A stretch of DNA of 13,998 bases from an uncultured Oscillospiraceae bacterium (lineage in GTDB: Bacteria > Bacillota > Clostridia > Oscillospirales > Oscillospiraceae), in the NCBI GenBank assembly GCA_910578575.1, contig CAJTQP010000062.1, forward strand, positions 1-13,998, read 5' to 3'. Under the pieces are notes generated by a model, which was given only the letters and a program-made list of their open reading frames with translations, was not told where the DNA came from and made no database searches. Numbering within the stretch: position 1 is the first letter of the stretch; the number at the start of each line of letters is the position of its first letter. Positions 6,280 through 12,943 of the stretch are shown piece after piece. The position numbers were made by a program, and so were the translations under genes.

Positions 6280-8218
6280 GCTCTCCCTACGCAATGCCCA
6301 GCGCCAGGCCAAGGACTATTTGGTCTATTTCGTCACCATCGTCCTGGCCGCCGCCCTGCTCTATGCCTTCAACGGCCTGGCGGTGTCCCAGGAGCTGAGG
6401 GCCCTGTCAAGAGCCATGACCCAGCTGCCCACGGCCATTGTTTTTACCAGCATCGTGGTGGTGTGTATTTTCGGCTGGCTGGTGGCCTACGCCACCCGCT
6501 TCATGCTCACCCGCCGCAGCCGGGAGTTGGGGACCTATCTTCTCATCGGCCTGGAACACAAACAGGTGGCCCGGCTGTTCTTTTTGGAAAACCTGGCGGT
6601 GGGGGGCTGTGCCCTGGTGCTGGGCATCCTTCTGGGGAGCCTGCTCTACCAGGGCCTGCGGGCCATTGTGCTGGCCTTATTCGGCCTGCCCTATCAGCTC
6701 TCCCTATCCCTGGCCCCCAAAGCTCTGGGGCTGACGGTGCTCTACTTCGCCTGCATCTACCTCTACGCCCTGGGCAGGAGCCGCCGGCGGATCCGCAAGA
6801 TGAAGATCCATGACCTCATCTACTTTGACCGGCAGAATGAGGGCGTGGTGGTCCAGACGAAGGGGAAGCGCCGGGGACTCTTTGCCTTCTCCATTGTACT
6901 TGGCATCGTGGGGACCTGCCTGATCATGGCGGGGAGCCTGCCCCTGGGCATCCTGGGGGCTGGGTGTATCATCGTGTTCCTCTTTGGCTTTTTCCTCAGC
7001 TTTACCTCCGGGGTTCCGGCCTTTTTCGACAAGCGGCCGGAGCGGAAGTATCGGGGACAGACCCTCTTAATATTCCGCACCCTGACGGCCAAGCTGGCTA
7101 CCATGGGGGTAATCATGGCCATCCTCGCCCTGATCTTCACCGGCACCCTGATCTCCGAGGGAACGGGGATGGTGTTCCGGGGGCTGTTCGAGGGCCGGGC
7201 GGCGGAAAACGCCTGCTTCGACCTGTATATCGGCACCACGGATGATGTGCCCCTCAGCCAGAACTATCTGGATTACATCCAGGAGAACATCCCTGTAGAA
7301 CAGGACCTGCTCTATAGCATCTATCAGGGGGAAAATGACCAGCTCATGGACTATGTGGAGGACGGCGGAGAGGACTACTACCGCTACTTTGACCAGGACC
7401 CGGTCATGCGCTTTCGCGACTACGCCGCCCTGCGCGCCATTGCCGGCTACCCGCCGGTGGAGCTGAAGCCGGGGGAGTATCTCATCCACTGTAGGGCCTA
7501 TTTGGGAAAACACCTTTCCAGCTATACCCAACCCATCACCTTAGGGGATACCACCTTGTCCCCCGGCGGGGTCTATACAGAGCATTTTTTGCAAAACTAC
7601 GACACAGGCAACGGACAGCGCTATGTATTGGTGGTCCCCGATGAGGCCGTGGTGGGCCGTCCGGTGTTCCACAACGCCTATGCGGCAAAGACCGTCCAGC
7701 CGGTCACAGAGCCGCAATTCTCCGGCTTGTATCAAATTTATGAGACGCTGGAGGAACAGATCAAGGACCCAAGATATTATGACGAGATTCACACCAAGGC
7801 CCAGGAAGCGGCGGACGCCGCCGCCTTGACGGCCATGACCGTATTCCCCTTTTACTTCCTGGCTCTGGCCCTGAGCATGACTGCCGCCACCATCCTGACC
7901 ATCCAGCAGCTCAGCGAGTCGGAGCACTACCGGCGGCAGTTCGACCTATTGCGCAAGCTGGGCATGGACCGGGGGGAGATGTCCAAGGCCCTGGGGACGC
8001 AGTTGGGCATCTATTACGCCCTCCCCGCCGTACCTCCGCTGTTCATCGGCATCCCCTTTATTCTCAACCTGGCCAACGCCACGGAGCCGGGGGTCATGGT
8101 GGGGCTCAGCAGCCCGCCCGCTATCGTGGCCATTGCCCTGGTCCTCTTTTTCCTAATTTATAGCATCTATATCCTGCTGGCCTACACCAGCTTGAAGCGA
8201 AACGTTTTACCGGATTGA
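6266..8218 (+). CDS. ABC transporter permease with large extracellular domain (BceB-like)
   Basis: This protein has 650 residues from GTG 6266. The topology is that of BceB: TM1 about 20-38, TM2-4 about 56-165, TM5-7 about 205-295, then an outside domain of about 215 residues (305-522) and TM8-10 (525-547, 583-603, 617-641). The outside domain usually recognises the peptide or its lipid target and transmits the signal to the kinase. GTG 6266 was chosen because GGGGGGTGA, close to the consensus, precedes it. GTG 6257 in the same frame has no properly spaced ribosome-binding site, and the frame extends upstream only as an overlap with the ATPase gene. A strong hairpin directly after the stop ends the transcript. 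The specific antibiotic cannot be inferred. Confidence 0.92.
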   Translation: MTLSKLSLRNAQRQAKDYLVYFVTIVLAAALLYAFNGLAVSQELRALSRAMTQLPTAIVFTSIVVVCIFGWLVAYATRFMLTRRSRELGTYLLIGLEHKQVARLFFLENLAVGGCALVLGILLGSLLYQGLRAIVLALFGLPYQLSLSLAPKALGLTVLYFACIYLYALGRSRRRIRKMKIHDLIYFDRQNEGVVVQTKGKRRGLFAFSIVLGIVGTCLIMAGSLPLGILGAGCIIVFLFGFFLSFTSGVPAFFDKRPERKYRGQTLLIFRTLTAKLATMGVIMAILALIFTGTLISEGTGMVFRGLFEGRAAENACFDLYIGTTDDVPLSQNYLDYIQENIPVEQDLLYSIYQGENDQLMDYVEDGGEDYYRYFDQDPVMRFRDYAALRAIAGYPPVELKPGEYLIHCRAYLGKHLSSYTQPITLGDTTLSPGGVYTEHFLQNYDTGNGQRYVLVVPDEAVVGRPVFHNAYAAKTVQPVTEPQFSGLYQIYETLEEQIKDPRYYDEIHTKAQEAADAAALTAMTVFPFYFLALALSMTAATILTIQQLSESEHYRRQFDLLRKLGMDRGEMSKALGTQLGIYYALPAVPPLFIGIPFILNLANATEPGVMVGLSSPPAIVAIALVLFFLIYSIYILLAYTSLKRNVLPD

Positions 8219-8221
8219 CAC

Positions 8222-8264
8222 AACACCGCGGCGGCACTGCACAAGGCAATGCCGCCGCGGTGTT
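8222..8264. terminator. Bidirectional hairpin terminator between convergent genes
   Basis: A perfect 15-bp stem (8222-8236 with 8250-8264) with a 13-nt loop starts four bases after the permease stop. Only a short T-run (8263-8265) follows on the plus strand. The blaR1-like gene converges from the right, ending at 8297, so the hairpin may serve both directions. Confidence 0.75.
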
Positions 8265-8296
8265 TCATGGCGTTTATGAGAGCTTGCTTGCGGGAC

Positions 8297-9496
8297 TTAT
8301 TCCTCGTCCACATGGACGGTGACGATGACGTCTTCCCCATTCACATTGGTGGTAAGCTGGTAGTTCCCGTCACCCAGGTCTACCATATCCTCCAGGGACA
8401 GGGCATCCATACTGCCGTCGGAGGTGGTTACAGTGTAATAGACCTCTTCCCCCGGTGTGAGAGTGCCGGATTCTACCTCCAGCTTGACGTCTTCACCTAC
8501 GGAGGTGGCGGCCACACAAACGGAGGCGGTGGTGGCCGGCTCTGCCTTGCTATCCTTGTCCAGGTCTGCGGCAAAGGCGGTGGTTACCAGGCAGCCGGCG
8601 GCCAGGGCCATGGCGAGAACGCCCCCCAGGGCGGAATGGGCTTTGTGTTCAGAATGTAACATGGTAAAAATTCTCCTTTCCAGGGTCTCCCGGCTGGGGG
8701 CGAAGGGCACGGAGGGCCCTTGCGCCGAGGGCCGGGCGGGGTTTGCGCCGTCGATCAGGAGATAGCCGTATTGCTTTCGCTGGGCGAAGTCCAGGGGGGA
8801 GACCACTGCCTCGTCGCAGGCGGTCTCCATCCAGTAGAGGAAATCCCGTTTCAGCAGGTGGGCGGCGGGGTTGAACCAGTGGAGGATGCACACCGCTTCC
8901 ATCAGCAACTTCTTCCACAGGTCCCCCCGGCGGTAGTGGACCAGCTCATGGGCCAGGACCAACCGGGCGTCTGCCGGGCTTAGGTCCTGGGTGGGGAGCA
9001 GGAGCACCGGCCGGAGGAAGCCCACCAGCATGGGGGTATCCACAGCGGGGGCTGCCAGCAGGCGCACCGGTTGACGGATGCCCAGACGCTGGGCCTCCTC
9101 CTGGGCCAGCGCCACCAGGGGACCCTCCCGGAGGGGTTCCGCGCCCTGCCTCTGGCGGCGGAAGCGCAGCAGGCACCAGCCGTCCCACAGCAGCAGGAGA
9201 GCAACCACCAGCAGCCACAGGACAGGGAGGCCCTGGACAATCCCCTGCCAATGGAAAGCGGGGAGGTGGGGGGTGGTCACCAGGGTGACGTGTATCCGCC
9301 CGGTGCTGCCGGCGGGGACGAGGTCCCACAGCCGGTACAGGGGCAGCAGGAACAGCAGGGCCAGGGCCAAGGCGCTGTGGTAGCGCCAGCGCTGGCTGAG
9401 TTTTTGGCCCCAGACTGCCAGCAGCAGCTTCAGGAGGAGGTAGCCTGCCCCGGCGGTGAGGCTCAGCAGGGCCAGGGGGGTGAGCAGCGCCGTCAT
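8297..9496 (-). CDS. BlaR1-type M56 membrane metalloprotease with a non-penicillin-binding C-terminal domain
   Basis: This protein has 399 residues. Membrane helices lie at about 3-25, 40-55 and 88-110. A cytoplasmic zinc protease domain follows, with HELVH (183-187), YRRGD and ExxCDE (224-229), the family M56 active site. Another helix is at about 289-310, then about 89 extracellular residues. In BlaR1/MecR1 the protease is activated by an outside sensor and relieves repression by BlaI. Here the outside part lacks any SxxK penicillin-binding motif and is far too short (BlaR1 sensors are about 250 residues). It is acidic and beta-rich, with DGNYQLTTNVNGEDV near the end. The inducer is therefore unknown. 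The start overlaps the blaI-like stop by four bases, and no target gene follows. Confidence 0.9.
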   Translation of the reverse strand: MTALLTPLALLSLTAGAGYLLLKLLLAVWGQKLSQRWRYHSALALALLFLLPLYRLWDLVPAGSTGRIHVTLVTTPHLPAFHWQGIVQGLPVLWLLVVALLLLWDGWCLLRFRRQRQGAEPLREGPLVALAQEEAQRLGIRQPVRLLAAPAVDTPMLVGFLRPVLLLPTQDLSPADARLVLAHELVHYRRGDLWKKLLMEAVCILHWFNPAAHLLKRDFLYWMETACDEAVVSPLDFAQRKQYGYLLIDGANPARPSAQGPSVPFAPSRETLERRIFTMLHSEHKAHSALGGVLAMALAAGCLVTTAFAADLDKDSKAEPATTASVCVAATSVGEDVKLEVESGTLTPGEEVYYTVTTSDGSMDALSLEDMVDLGDGNYQLTTNVNGEDVIVTVHVDEE

Positions 9497-9876
9497 GGCT
9501 CCTGTTCCTCCAGCCAGGCCCGGAGCTCTGCCCGGTCCTTTTCCGGAAGCGGGGCGTCACCGCACAGGGCGGCGAAGAAGGTTTTCACGGACCCCTGGTA
9601 CATGCTGTCCAGGATGCCTTTGGTGATGCCTTGCAAATACTCTGCTTTCGTCTGGATGGGGCGATAGTACACCACCCGGCCCTCCCGCAGGGAGCTGAGC
9701 AGCCCCTTTTGGGTCAGGCGGGAGAGGAAGGTGGACAGGGTCTGGGCCTTCCAGGCTTTGCCGTGGTTTGTGGCGAAGTGGTCCAGGAGCTGGGCGGCGG
9801 ACATGGGGTCCCCGGCGCTCCAGAGCACCTCCATGATCTCGGACTCGGTTTCGGACATTTTTTTGGATCGATCCAT
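9493..9876 (-). CDS. BlaI/MecI family transcriptional repressor
   Basis: This 127-residue protein has the BlaI winged helix-turn-helix at about 8-75: SETESEIMEVLW, then TLSTFLSRLTQKGLL as recognition region, then the wing around VVYYRPI. The C-terminal part (about 76-127) is the dimerisation helix region. The length is normal. ATG 9876 has AGGAGG (9886-9891) nine bases upstream. It is the first gene of a two-gene operon with the M56 protease, whose activity should remove it from DNA. Two dyads of the BlaI type (9927-9940 and 9960-9973) lie at its own promoter, so it is autoregulated. Other operators elsewhere in the genome would show what the pair really controls, since no resistance gene is adjacent. 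Confidence 0.94.
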   Translation of the reverse strand: MDRSKKMSETESEIMEVLWSAGDPMSAAQLLDHFATNHGKAWKAQTLSTFLSRLTQKGLLSSLREGRVVYYRPIQTKAEYLQGITKGILDSMYQGSVKTFFAALCGDAPLPEKDRAELRAWLEEQEP

Positions 9877-9891
9877 GGTTGATGACCTCCT

Positions 9892-9914
9892 ATCCCAGTA
9901 CGTCTACTGAGGAT
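9892..9914 (-). promoter_or_regulatory. Stem-loop at the 5' end of the blaI-like mRNA
   Basis: ATCC+CAGTA pairs with TACTG+GGAT around a 4-nt loop, with one bulged base. Given the -10 at 9926-9921, transcription should start near 9914, so the mRNA would begin with this 9-bp hairpin, directly before the AGGAGG site. A hairpin at the very 5' end can protect mRNA from decay or tune translation. Confidence 0.5.
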
Positions 9915-9920
9915 GGGTTC

Positions 9921-9949
9921 ATATTACTACATGGATGTAGAAATGTCAA
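9921..9949 (-). promoter_or_regulatory. Promoter of the blaI-blaR1-like operon
   Basis: On the minus strand TTGACA (9949-9944), a 17-bp spacer and TAATAT (9926-9921) give a near-consensus sigma-A promoter. The spacer is filled by a BlaI-like operator. Confidence 0.88.
9927..9940. promoter_or_regulatory. BlaI-type operator 1, between -35 and -10
   Basis: CTACAT-GG-ATGTAG is a perfect 6-bp dyad with a 2-bp centre and matches the TACA...TGTA core of BlaI/MecI operators. It sits within the promoter spacer, so binding blocks RNA polymerase. Confidence 0.85.
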
Positions 9950-9959
9950 GAAGTTTTTT

Positions 9960-9973
9960 CTACAAAGTTGTAG
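9960..9973. promoter_or_regulatory. BlaI-type operator 2, upstream of -35
   Basis: CTACAA-AG-TTGTAG has the same 6-2-6 geometry as operator 1. The centre-to-centre distance is 33 bp, about three helical turns, so two dimers would sit on the same face of the DNA. Confidence 0.8.
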
Positions 9974-9990
9974 TAGAATTGAAGGGGCGT

Positions 9991-10031
9991 AAAAAACCCC
10001 TGGGAAACAGCGTGGGGCTGGTTCCCAGGGG
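9991..10031 (-). terminator. Rho-independent terminator of the xfp transcript
   Basis: On the minus strand CCCCTGGGAA (10031-10022) pairs with TTCCCAGGGG (10006-9997) around a 15-nt loop, followed at once by a run of six T (9996-9991). This is a classic intrinsic terminator for leftward transcription from xfp, which otherwise would run into the blaI-like promoter. Confidence 0.9.
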
Positions 10032-10052
10032 GTGGTTCTGAATGGGGGCCTC

Positions 10053-10165
10053 GTTCCTGCGGAACATCGGCTGTTGCGGGCGCTGCCCGCACCCGGCAGG
10101 GACGCTGTCCCTGCACTCTGCCAGAGGCGCTGCCTCTGGACTCCGCCACCTTTTGAAAAAGGTGG
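10053..10165. repeat. Chain of five GC-rich hairpins, likely dispersed extragenic repeat
   Basis: Five perfect stem-loops follow one another: 10053-10065 (5-bp stem), 10075-10091 (7 bp), 10096-10114 (8 bp), 10121-10139 (8 bp) and 10146-10165 (9 bp, CCACCTTTT/AAAAGGTGG). The second to fourth all have the loop GCT closed by C-G pairs. No convincing gene lies here. It sits between the xfp stop and the xfp terminator. The modular form suggests a dispersed intergenic repeat family; copies elsewhere cannot be seen from this window. Confidence 0.75.
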
Positions 10166-10194
10166 ACGAAAACTTTATTTGGACGAAAACTTTA
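10164..10194. repeat. 14-bp direct repeat across the xfp stop codon
   Basis: GGACGAAAACTTTA occurs at 10164-10177 and again at 10181-10194, a 17-bp period. The second copy contains the xfp stop codon (10194-10192) and the first overlaps the last hairpin of the chain. It may be part of the repeat or the scar of its arrival. Confidence 0.7.
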
Positions 10195-12621
10195 GTCGGC
10201 GCTGCCGTCGGTCCACTTCCAGTGGCGGATTTCCGGCAGGTCCATCCCATACTCTGCGATATACTGCTTATGCTCCACCAACTTATCCTGCAACTGCTGG
10301 ATCAGGAAGGCGCCGCGGGTGCCCAGCTTCTCCGGCAGGAGGTTGACCACATCCATCGCCAGGTGGAAGCGGTCCAGGTTGTTCAGCACACGCATATCGA
10401 AGGGTGTGGTGATGGTGCCCTCTTCGATATAGCCCCGCACATGGAGGTTCTTGTTCTTCCGGCGATAGGTTAGCTCATGGATGAGGGACGGATAGCCGTG
10501 GAAGGTGAAGAGGATGGGCTTGTCCTTGGTGAAGAGCATGTCGTACTGCTGGTCGGACAGGCCGTGGGGATGCTGGCTGTCGGATTGCAGGCGCATCAGG
10601 TCCACCACGTTGATGACCCGGACCTTCACATCGGGGAAGTGCTCCCGGAGGATGGTGACGGTGGCCAGGGTCTCCAGGGTGGGGGTCTCGCCGCAGCAGG
10701 CCAGGACGATGTCGGGCTCTTGGCCCTGGTCGTTGGAGGCCCACTGCCAGATGCCGATGCCCTGGGTGCAGTGCTTCACGGCTTGCTCCATGGTCAGCCA
10801 CTGGGGCCGGGGGTGCTTGGAAGTGACCATGACGTTGACATAGTCCCGGCTGGCGATGCAGTGGTTGAAGCAGGAGAGCAGGCAGTTGGCATCCGGGGGC
10901 AGATAGATGCGCACCACGTCGGCCTTTTTGTTCACCACGTGGTCCAGGAAACCGGGGTCCTGGTGGGTGAAGCCGTTGTGGTCCTGCTGCCAGACGTTGG
11001 AGGAGAGGATATAGTTCAGGGAGGCGATGCTCTGCCGCCAGGGCAGCTCATTGCAGGTTTTCAGCCACTTGGCGTGTTGGGCGAACATGGAGTCCACGAT
11101 GCGGATGAAGGCCTCGTAGCTGTTGAAGAAGCCGTGGCGGCCGGTGAGCAGGTAGCCTTCCAACCAGCCCTCGCACATGTGCTCGGAGAGCATGGCGTCC
11201 ATGGCCCGGCCGCTGCGGCCCAGGAATTCGTCGTTGGGTCCGGTCTCCGCGTTCCAGACCCGGTTGGTGGCCTCGAACATGGGGGTGAGGCGGTTGGATT
11301 TACTCTCGTCGGGGCCAAAGACCCGGAAGTTTTTCGCGGACTCGTTTTCCTTCACGATGTCCCGGACGAACTCGCCCAGCACCAGCATATCCTGGGCCTC
11401 CACGGCGCCGGGGGCGGGGAGCTCCAGGCCGTACTGGCGGAAGTCGGGCAGCCGCAGCTCCCGCAGGAGCTTGCCGCCGTTGGCGTGGGGGTTGGCGCCC
11501 ATGCGCCGGTCACCCTGGGGGATCAGCTCCTGGAGGGCGGGGACCAGCTTGCCGTCGTCGGTGAAGAGCTCGTCGGGGCGGTAGCTCTTGAGCCACTGCT
11601 CCAACAGGCCCAGGTGCTCCGGCTTGGACATGTCGATGGGGACCTGATGGGCCCGGAAGGAGCCCTCGATGACCTGGCCGTCCACTTCCTTGGGGCCGGT
11701 CCAGCCCTTGGGGGAGCGCAGGACGATCATGGGCCAGGCGGGGCGGGTTTCCTCGCCGCTGATCCGGGCGTTGGCCTGGATGCGCTTGATTTCCCGGATG
11801 GCCCAGTCCAGGGCGGAGGCCATCTTCTGGTGCATATCCTTGGGGTCATCCCCCTCTACGAAGCGCGGTTCCCAGCCGCAGCCCCGGAAGAAGTCCTCCA
11901 TCTCGCTCTTGGAGATGCGGGAGAAGATGGTGGGGTTGTGGATCTTGAAACCGTTCAGGTGGAGGATGGGCAACACTGCCCCGTCCCCCACGGGGTTGAG
12001 GAACTTGTTGGAGTGCCAGGCGGTGGCCAGGGGGCCGGTTTCCGCCTCGCCGTCACCCACCACGCAGGCGGCGATCAGGTCGGGGTTGTCAAACACCGCG
12101 CCAAAGGCGTGGGCCAGGGAGTAGCCCAGCTCGCCACCCTCATGGATGGAGCCAGGGGTCTCCGGGGCCACGTGGCTGGGGATGCCGCCGGGGAAGGAGA
12201 ACTGTTTGAAGAGACGGCGCATCCCGTCCAGGTCCTGGCTGATGTTGGGATAGACTTCGCTGTAGACCCCTTCCATGTAGGTCTGGGCCACCATGGCGTT
12301 GCCGCCGTGGCCGGGGCCGGAGAGGTAGATCATGTCCAGGTCATATTTGACGATGGCCCGGTTGAGGTGGGTATAGATGAAGTTCTGACCGGGTACGGTG
12401 CCCCAATGGCCGACGATTTTTTTCTTGATATGTTCGGGCCGCAGGGGCTCTTTCAGCAGGGGGTTGTCCAGTAGATACAACTGGCAGGCGGAGAGATAAT
12501 TGGATGCGCGCCAGTAAGCGTCCACTTTTTCCAGTTGCGTGGGAGTGAGCGCAGCCTTGCGGGACATCCGGGCGGATGTTTTAGCGATGGGCTTCGCTGT
12601 GCCCTTCGGTTTTCTTGGCAT
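10192..12621 (-). CDS. xfp: Xylulose-5-phosphate/fructose-6-phosphate phosphoketolase
   Basis: This cytoplasmic enzyme of 809 residues uses thiamine diphosphate and phosphate to split xylulose 5-phosphate (and often fructose 6-phosphate) into acetyl phosphate plus glyceraldehyde 3-phosphate (or erythrose 4-phosphate). Family marks are GHWG (71-74), SGPGHGG (101-107), SHVAPETPGSIHEGGELGY (149-167), the ThDP/Mg motif GDGEAETG (189-196) with WHSNKFLNP after it, and a C-terminal WKW. The length is normal. ATG 12621 has AAAAGGAGG (12639-12631) nine bases upstream, so the lysine- and arginine-rich first 18 residues are probably translated; Met19 has no such site. The gene stands alone with its own promoter and terminator. 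It would give a pentose route to acetyl phosphate, hence ATP via acetate kinase. Substrate preference cannot be read from sequence. Confidence 0.96.
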   Translation of the reverse strand: MPRKPKGTAKPIAKTSARMSRKAALTPTQLEKVDAYWRASNYLSACQLYLLDNPLLKEPLRPEHIKKKIVGHWGTVPGQNFIYTHLNRAIVKYDLDMIYLSGPGHGGNAMVAQTYMEGVYSEVYPNISQDLDGMRRLFKQFSFPGGIPSHVAPETPGSIHEGGELGYSLAHAFGAVFDNPDLIAACVVGDGEAETGPLATAWHSNKFLNPVGDGAVLPILHLNGFKIHNPTIFSRISKSEMEDFFRGCGWEPRFVEGDDPKDMHQKMASALDWAIREIKRIQANARISGEETRPAWPMIVLRSPKGWTGPKEVDGQVIEGSFRAHQVPIDMSKPEHLGLLEQWLKSYRPDELFTDDGKLVPALQELIPQGDRRMGANPHANGGKLLRELRLPDFRQYGLELPAPGAVEAQDMLVLGEFVRDIVKENESAKNFRVFGPDESKSNRLTPMFEATNRVWNAETGPNDEFLGRSGRAMDAMLSEHMCEGWLEGYLLTGRHGFFNSYEAFIRIVDSMFAQHAKWLKTCNELPWRQSIASLNYILSSNVWQQDHNGFTHQDPGFLDHVVNKKADVVRIYLPPDANCLLSCFNHCIASRDYVNVMVTSKHPRPQWLTMEQAVKHCTQGIGIWQWASNDQGQEPDIVLACCGETPTLETLATVTILREHFPDVKVRVINVVDLMRLQSDSQHPHGLSDQQYDMLFTKDKPILFTFHGYPSLIHELTYRRKNKNLHVRGYIEEGTITTPFDMRVLNNLDRFHLAMDVVNLLPEKLGTRGAFLIQQLQDKLVEHKQYIAEYGMDLPEIRHWKWTDGSAD

Positions 12622-12630
12622 GGGAAAAAA

Positions 12631-12685
12631 CCTCCTTTTCCGTTTGGATATATGTATATTATATACAAATGCGCGAAAGAATCAA
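12631..12685 (-). promoter_or_regulatory. xfp promoter and ribosome-binding site
   Basis: On the minus strand TTGATT (12685-12680), a 16-bp spacer and TATAAT (12663-12658) form the promoter. AAAAGGAGG (12639-12631) is the ribosome-binding site, nine bases before ATG. The leader is short, about 30 bases. Confidence 0.75.
12653..12667. promoter_or_regulatory. Possible operator over the xfp -10 box
   Basis: TGTATAT-T-ATATACA is a perfect 7-bp dyad around a single base and covers the whole -10 box. Such a site could bind a repressor. AT-only dyads near -10 boxes also arise by chance, so confidence is low. Confidence 0.4.
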
Positions 12686-12943
12686 TCATTATTTGCCATA
12701 AATTGAAAATAAAATGCAGATTGTTTCTAGAATGGCCCAGGATAAGGAGAATTTGCAGGATAGGCTGCCCAGTTGGGCTGTTCCTGAAGCGATCCTTGCA
12801 CTTCGGGCCAAAACTGGGGAAAAACGCCCTGCGCAACCGCAACGCGACAGAAAAATCGTCAAACGCTACACAAAATCGCTGGCGTTGCGGGCGCTGTCCA
12901 GGTATGATAGAGGCACGATCAAAAGACAGGAGGGATATGCAAA
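12686..12943. other. Intergenic region between xfp and the XRE membrane gene
   Basis: These 258 bases between divergent genes hold no gene I can support. A plus-strand frame from 12714 resembles no known protein and runs into the start of the next gene. Visible items are a 9-bp perfect inverted repeat, CCGCAACGC (12837-12845) with GCGTTGCGG (12882-12890), and TATGAT (12903-12908), a likely -10 for the next gene with a poor -35. The ribosome-binding site AGGAGGG (12928-12934) is strong. Confidence 0.5.

Noticed and set aside
9071..9667. 198-codon plus-strand frame opposite the blaI/blaR1-like pair
   Set aside because: Its Q- and G-rich composition is the mirror of the leucine-rich membrane gene on the other strand. 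No recognisable domain.
10032..10473. Two plus-strand frames through the hairpin chain
   Set aside because: Both are made of repeat sequence plus the antisense of the xfp 3' end.
10477..12474. 665-codon open frame on the plus strand opposite xfp
   Set aside because: It lies wholly antisense to a clear phosphoketolase gene. The translation is rich in G, V and H, typical of an antisense frame in GC-rich DNA, and resembles no family. No ribosome-binding site supports it.
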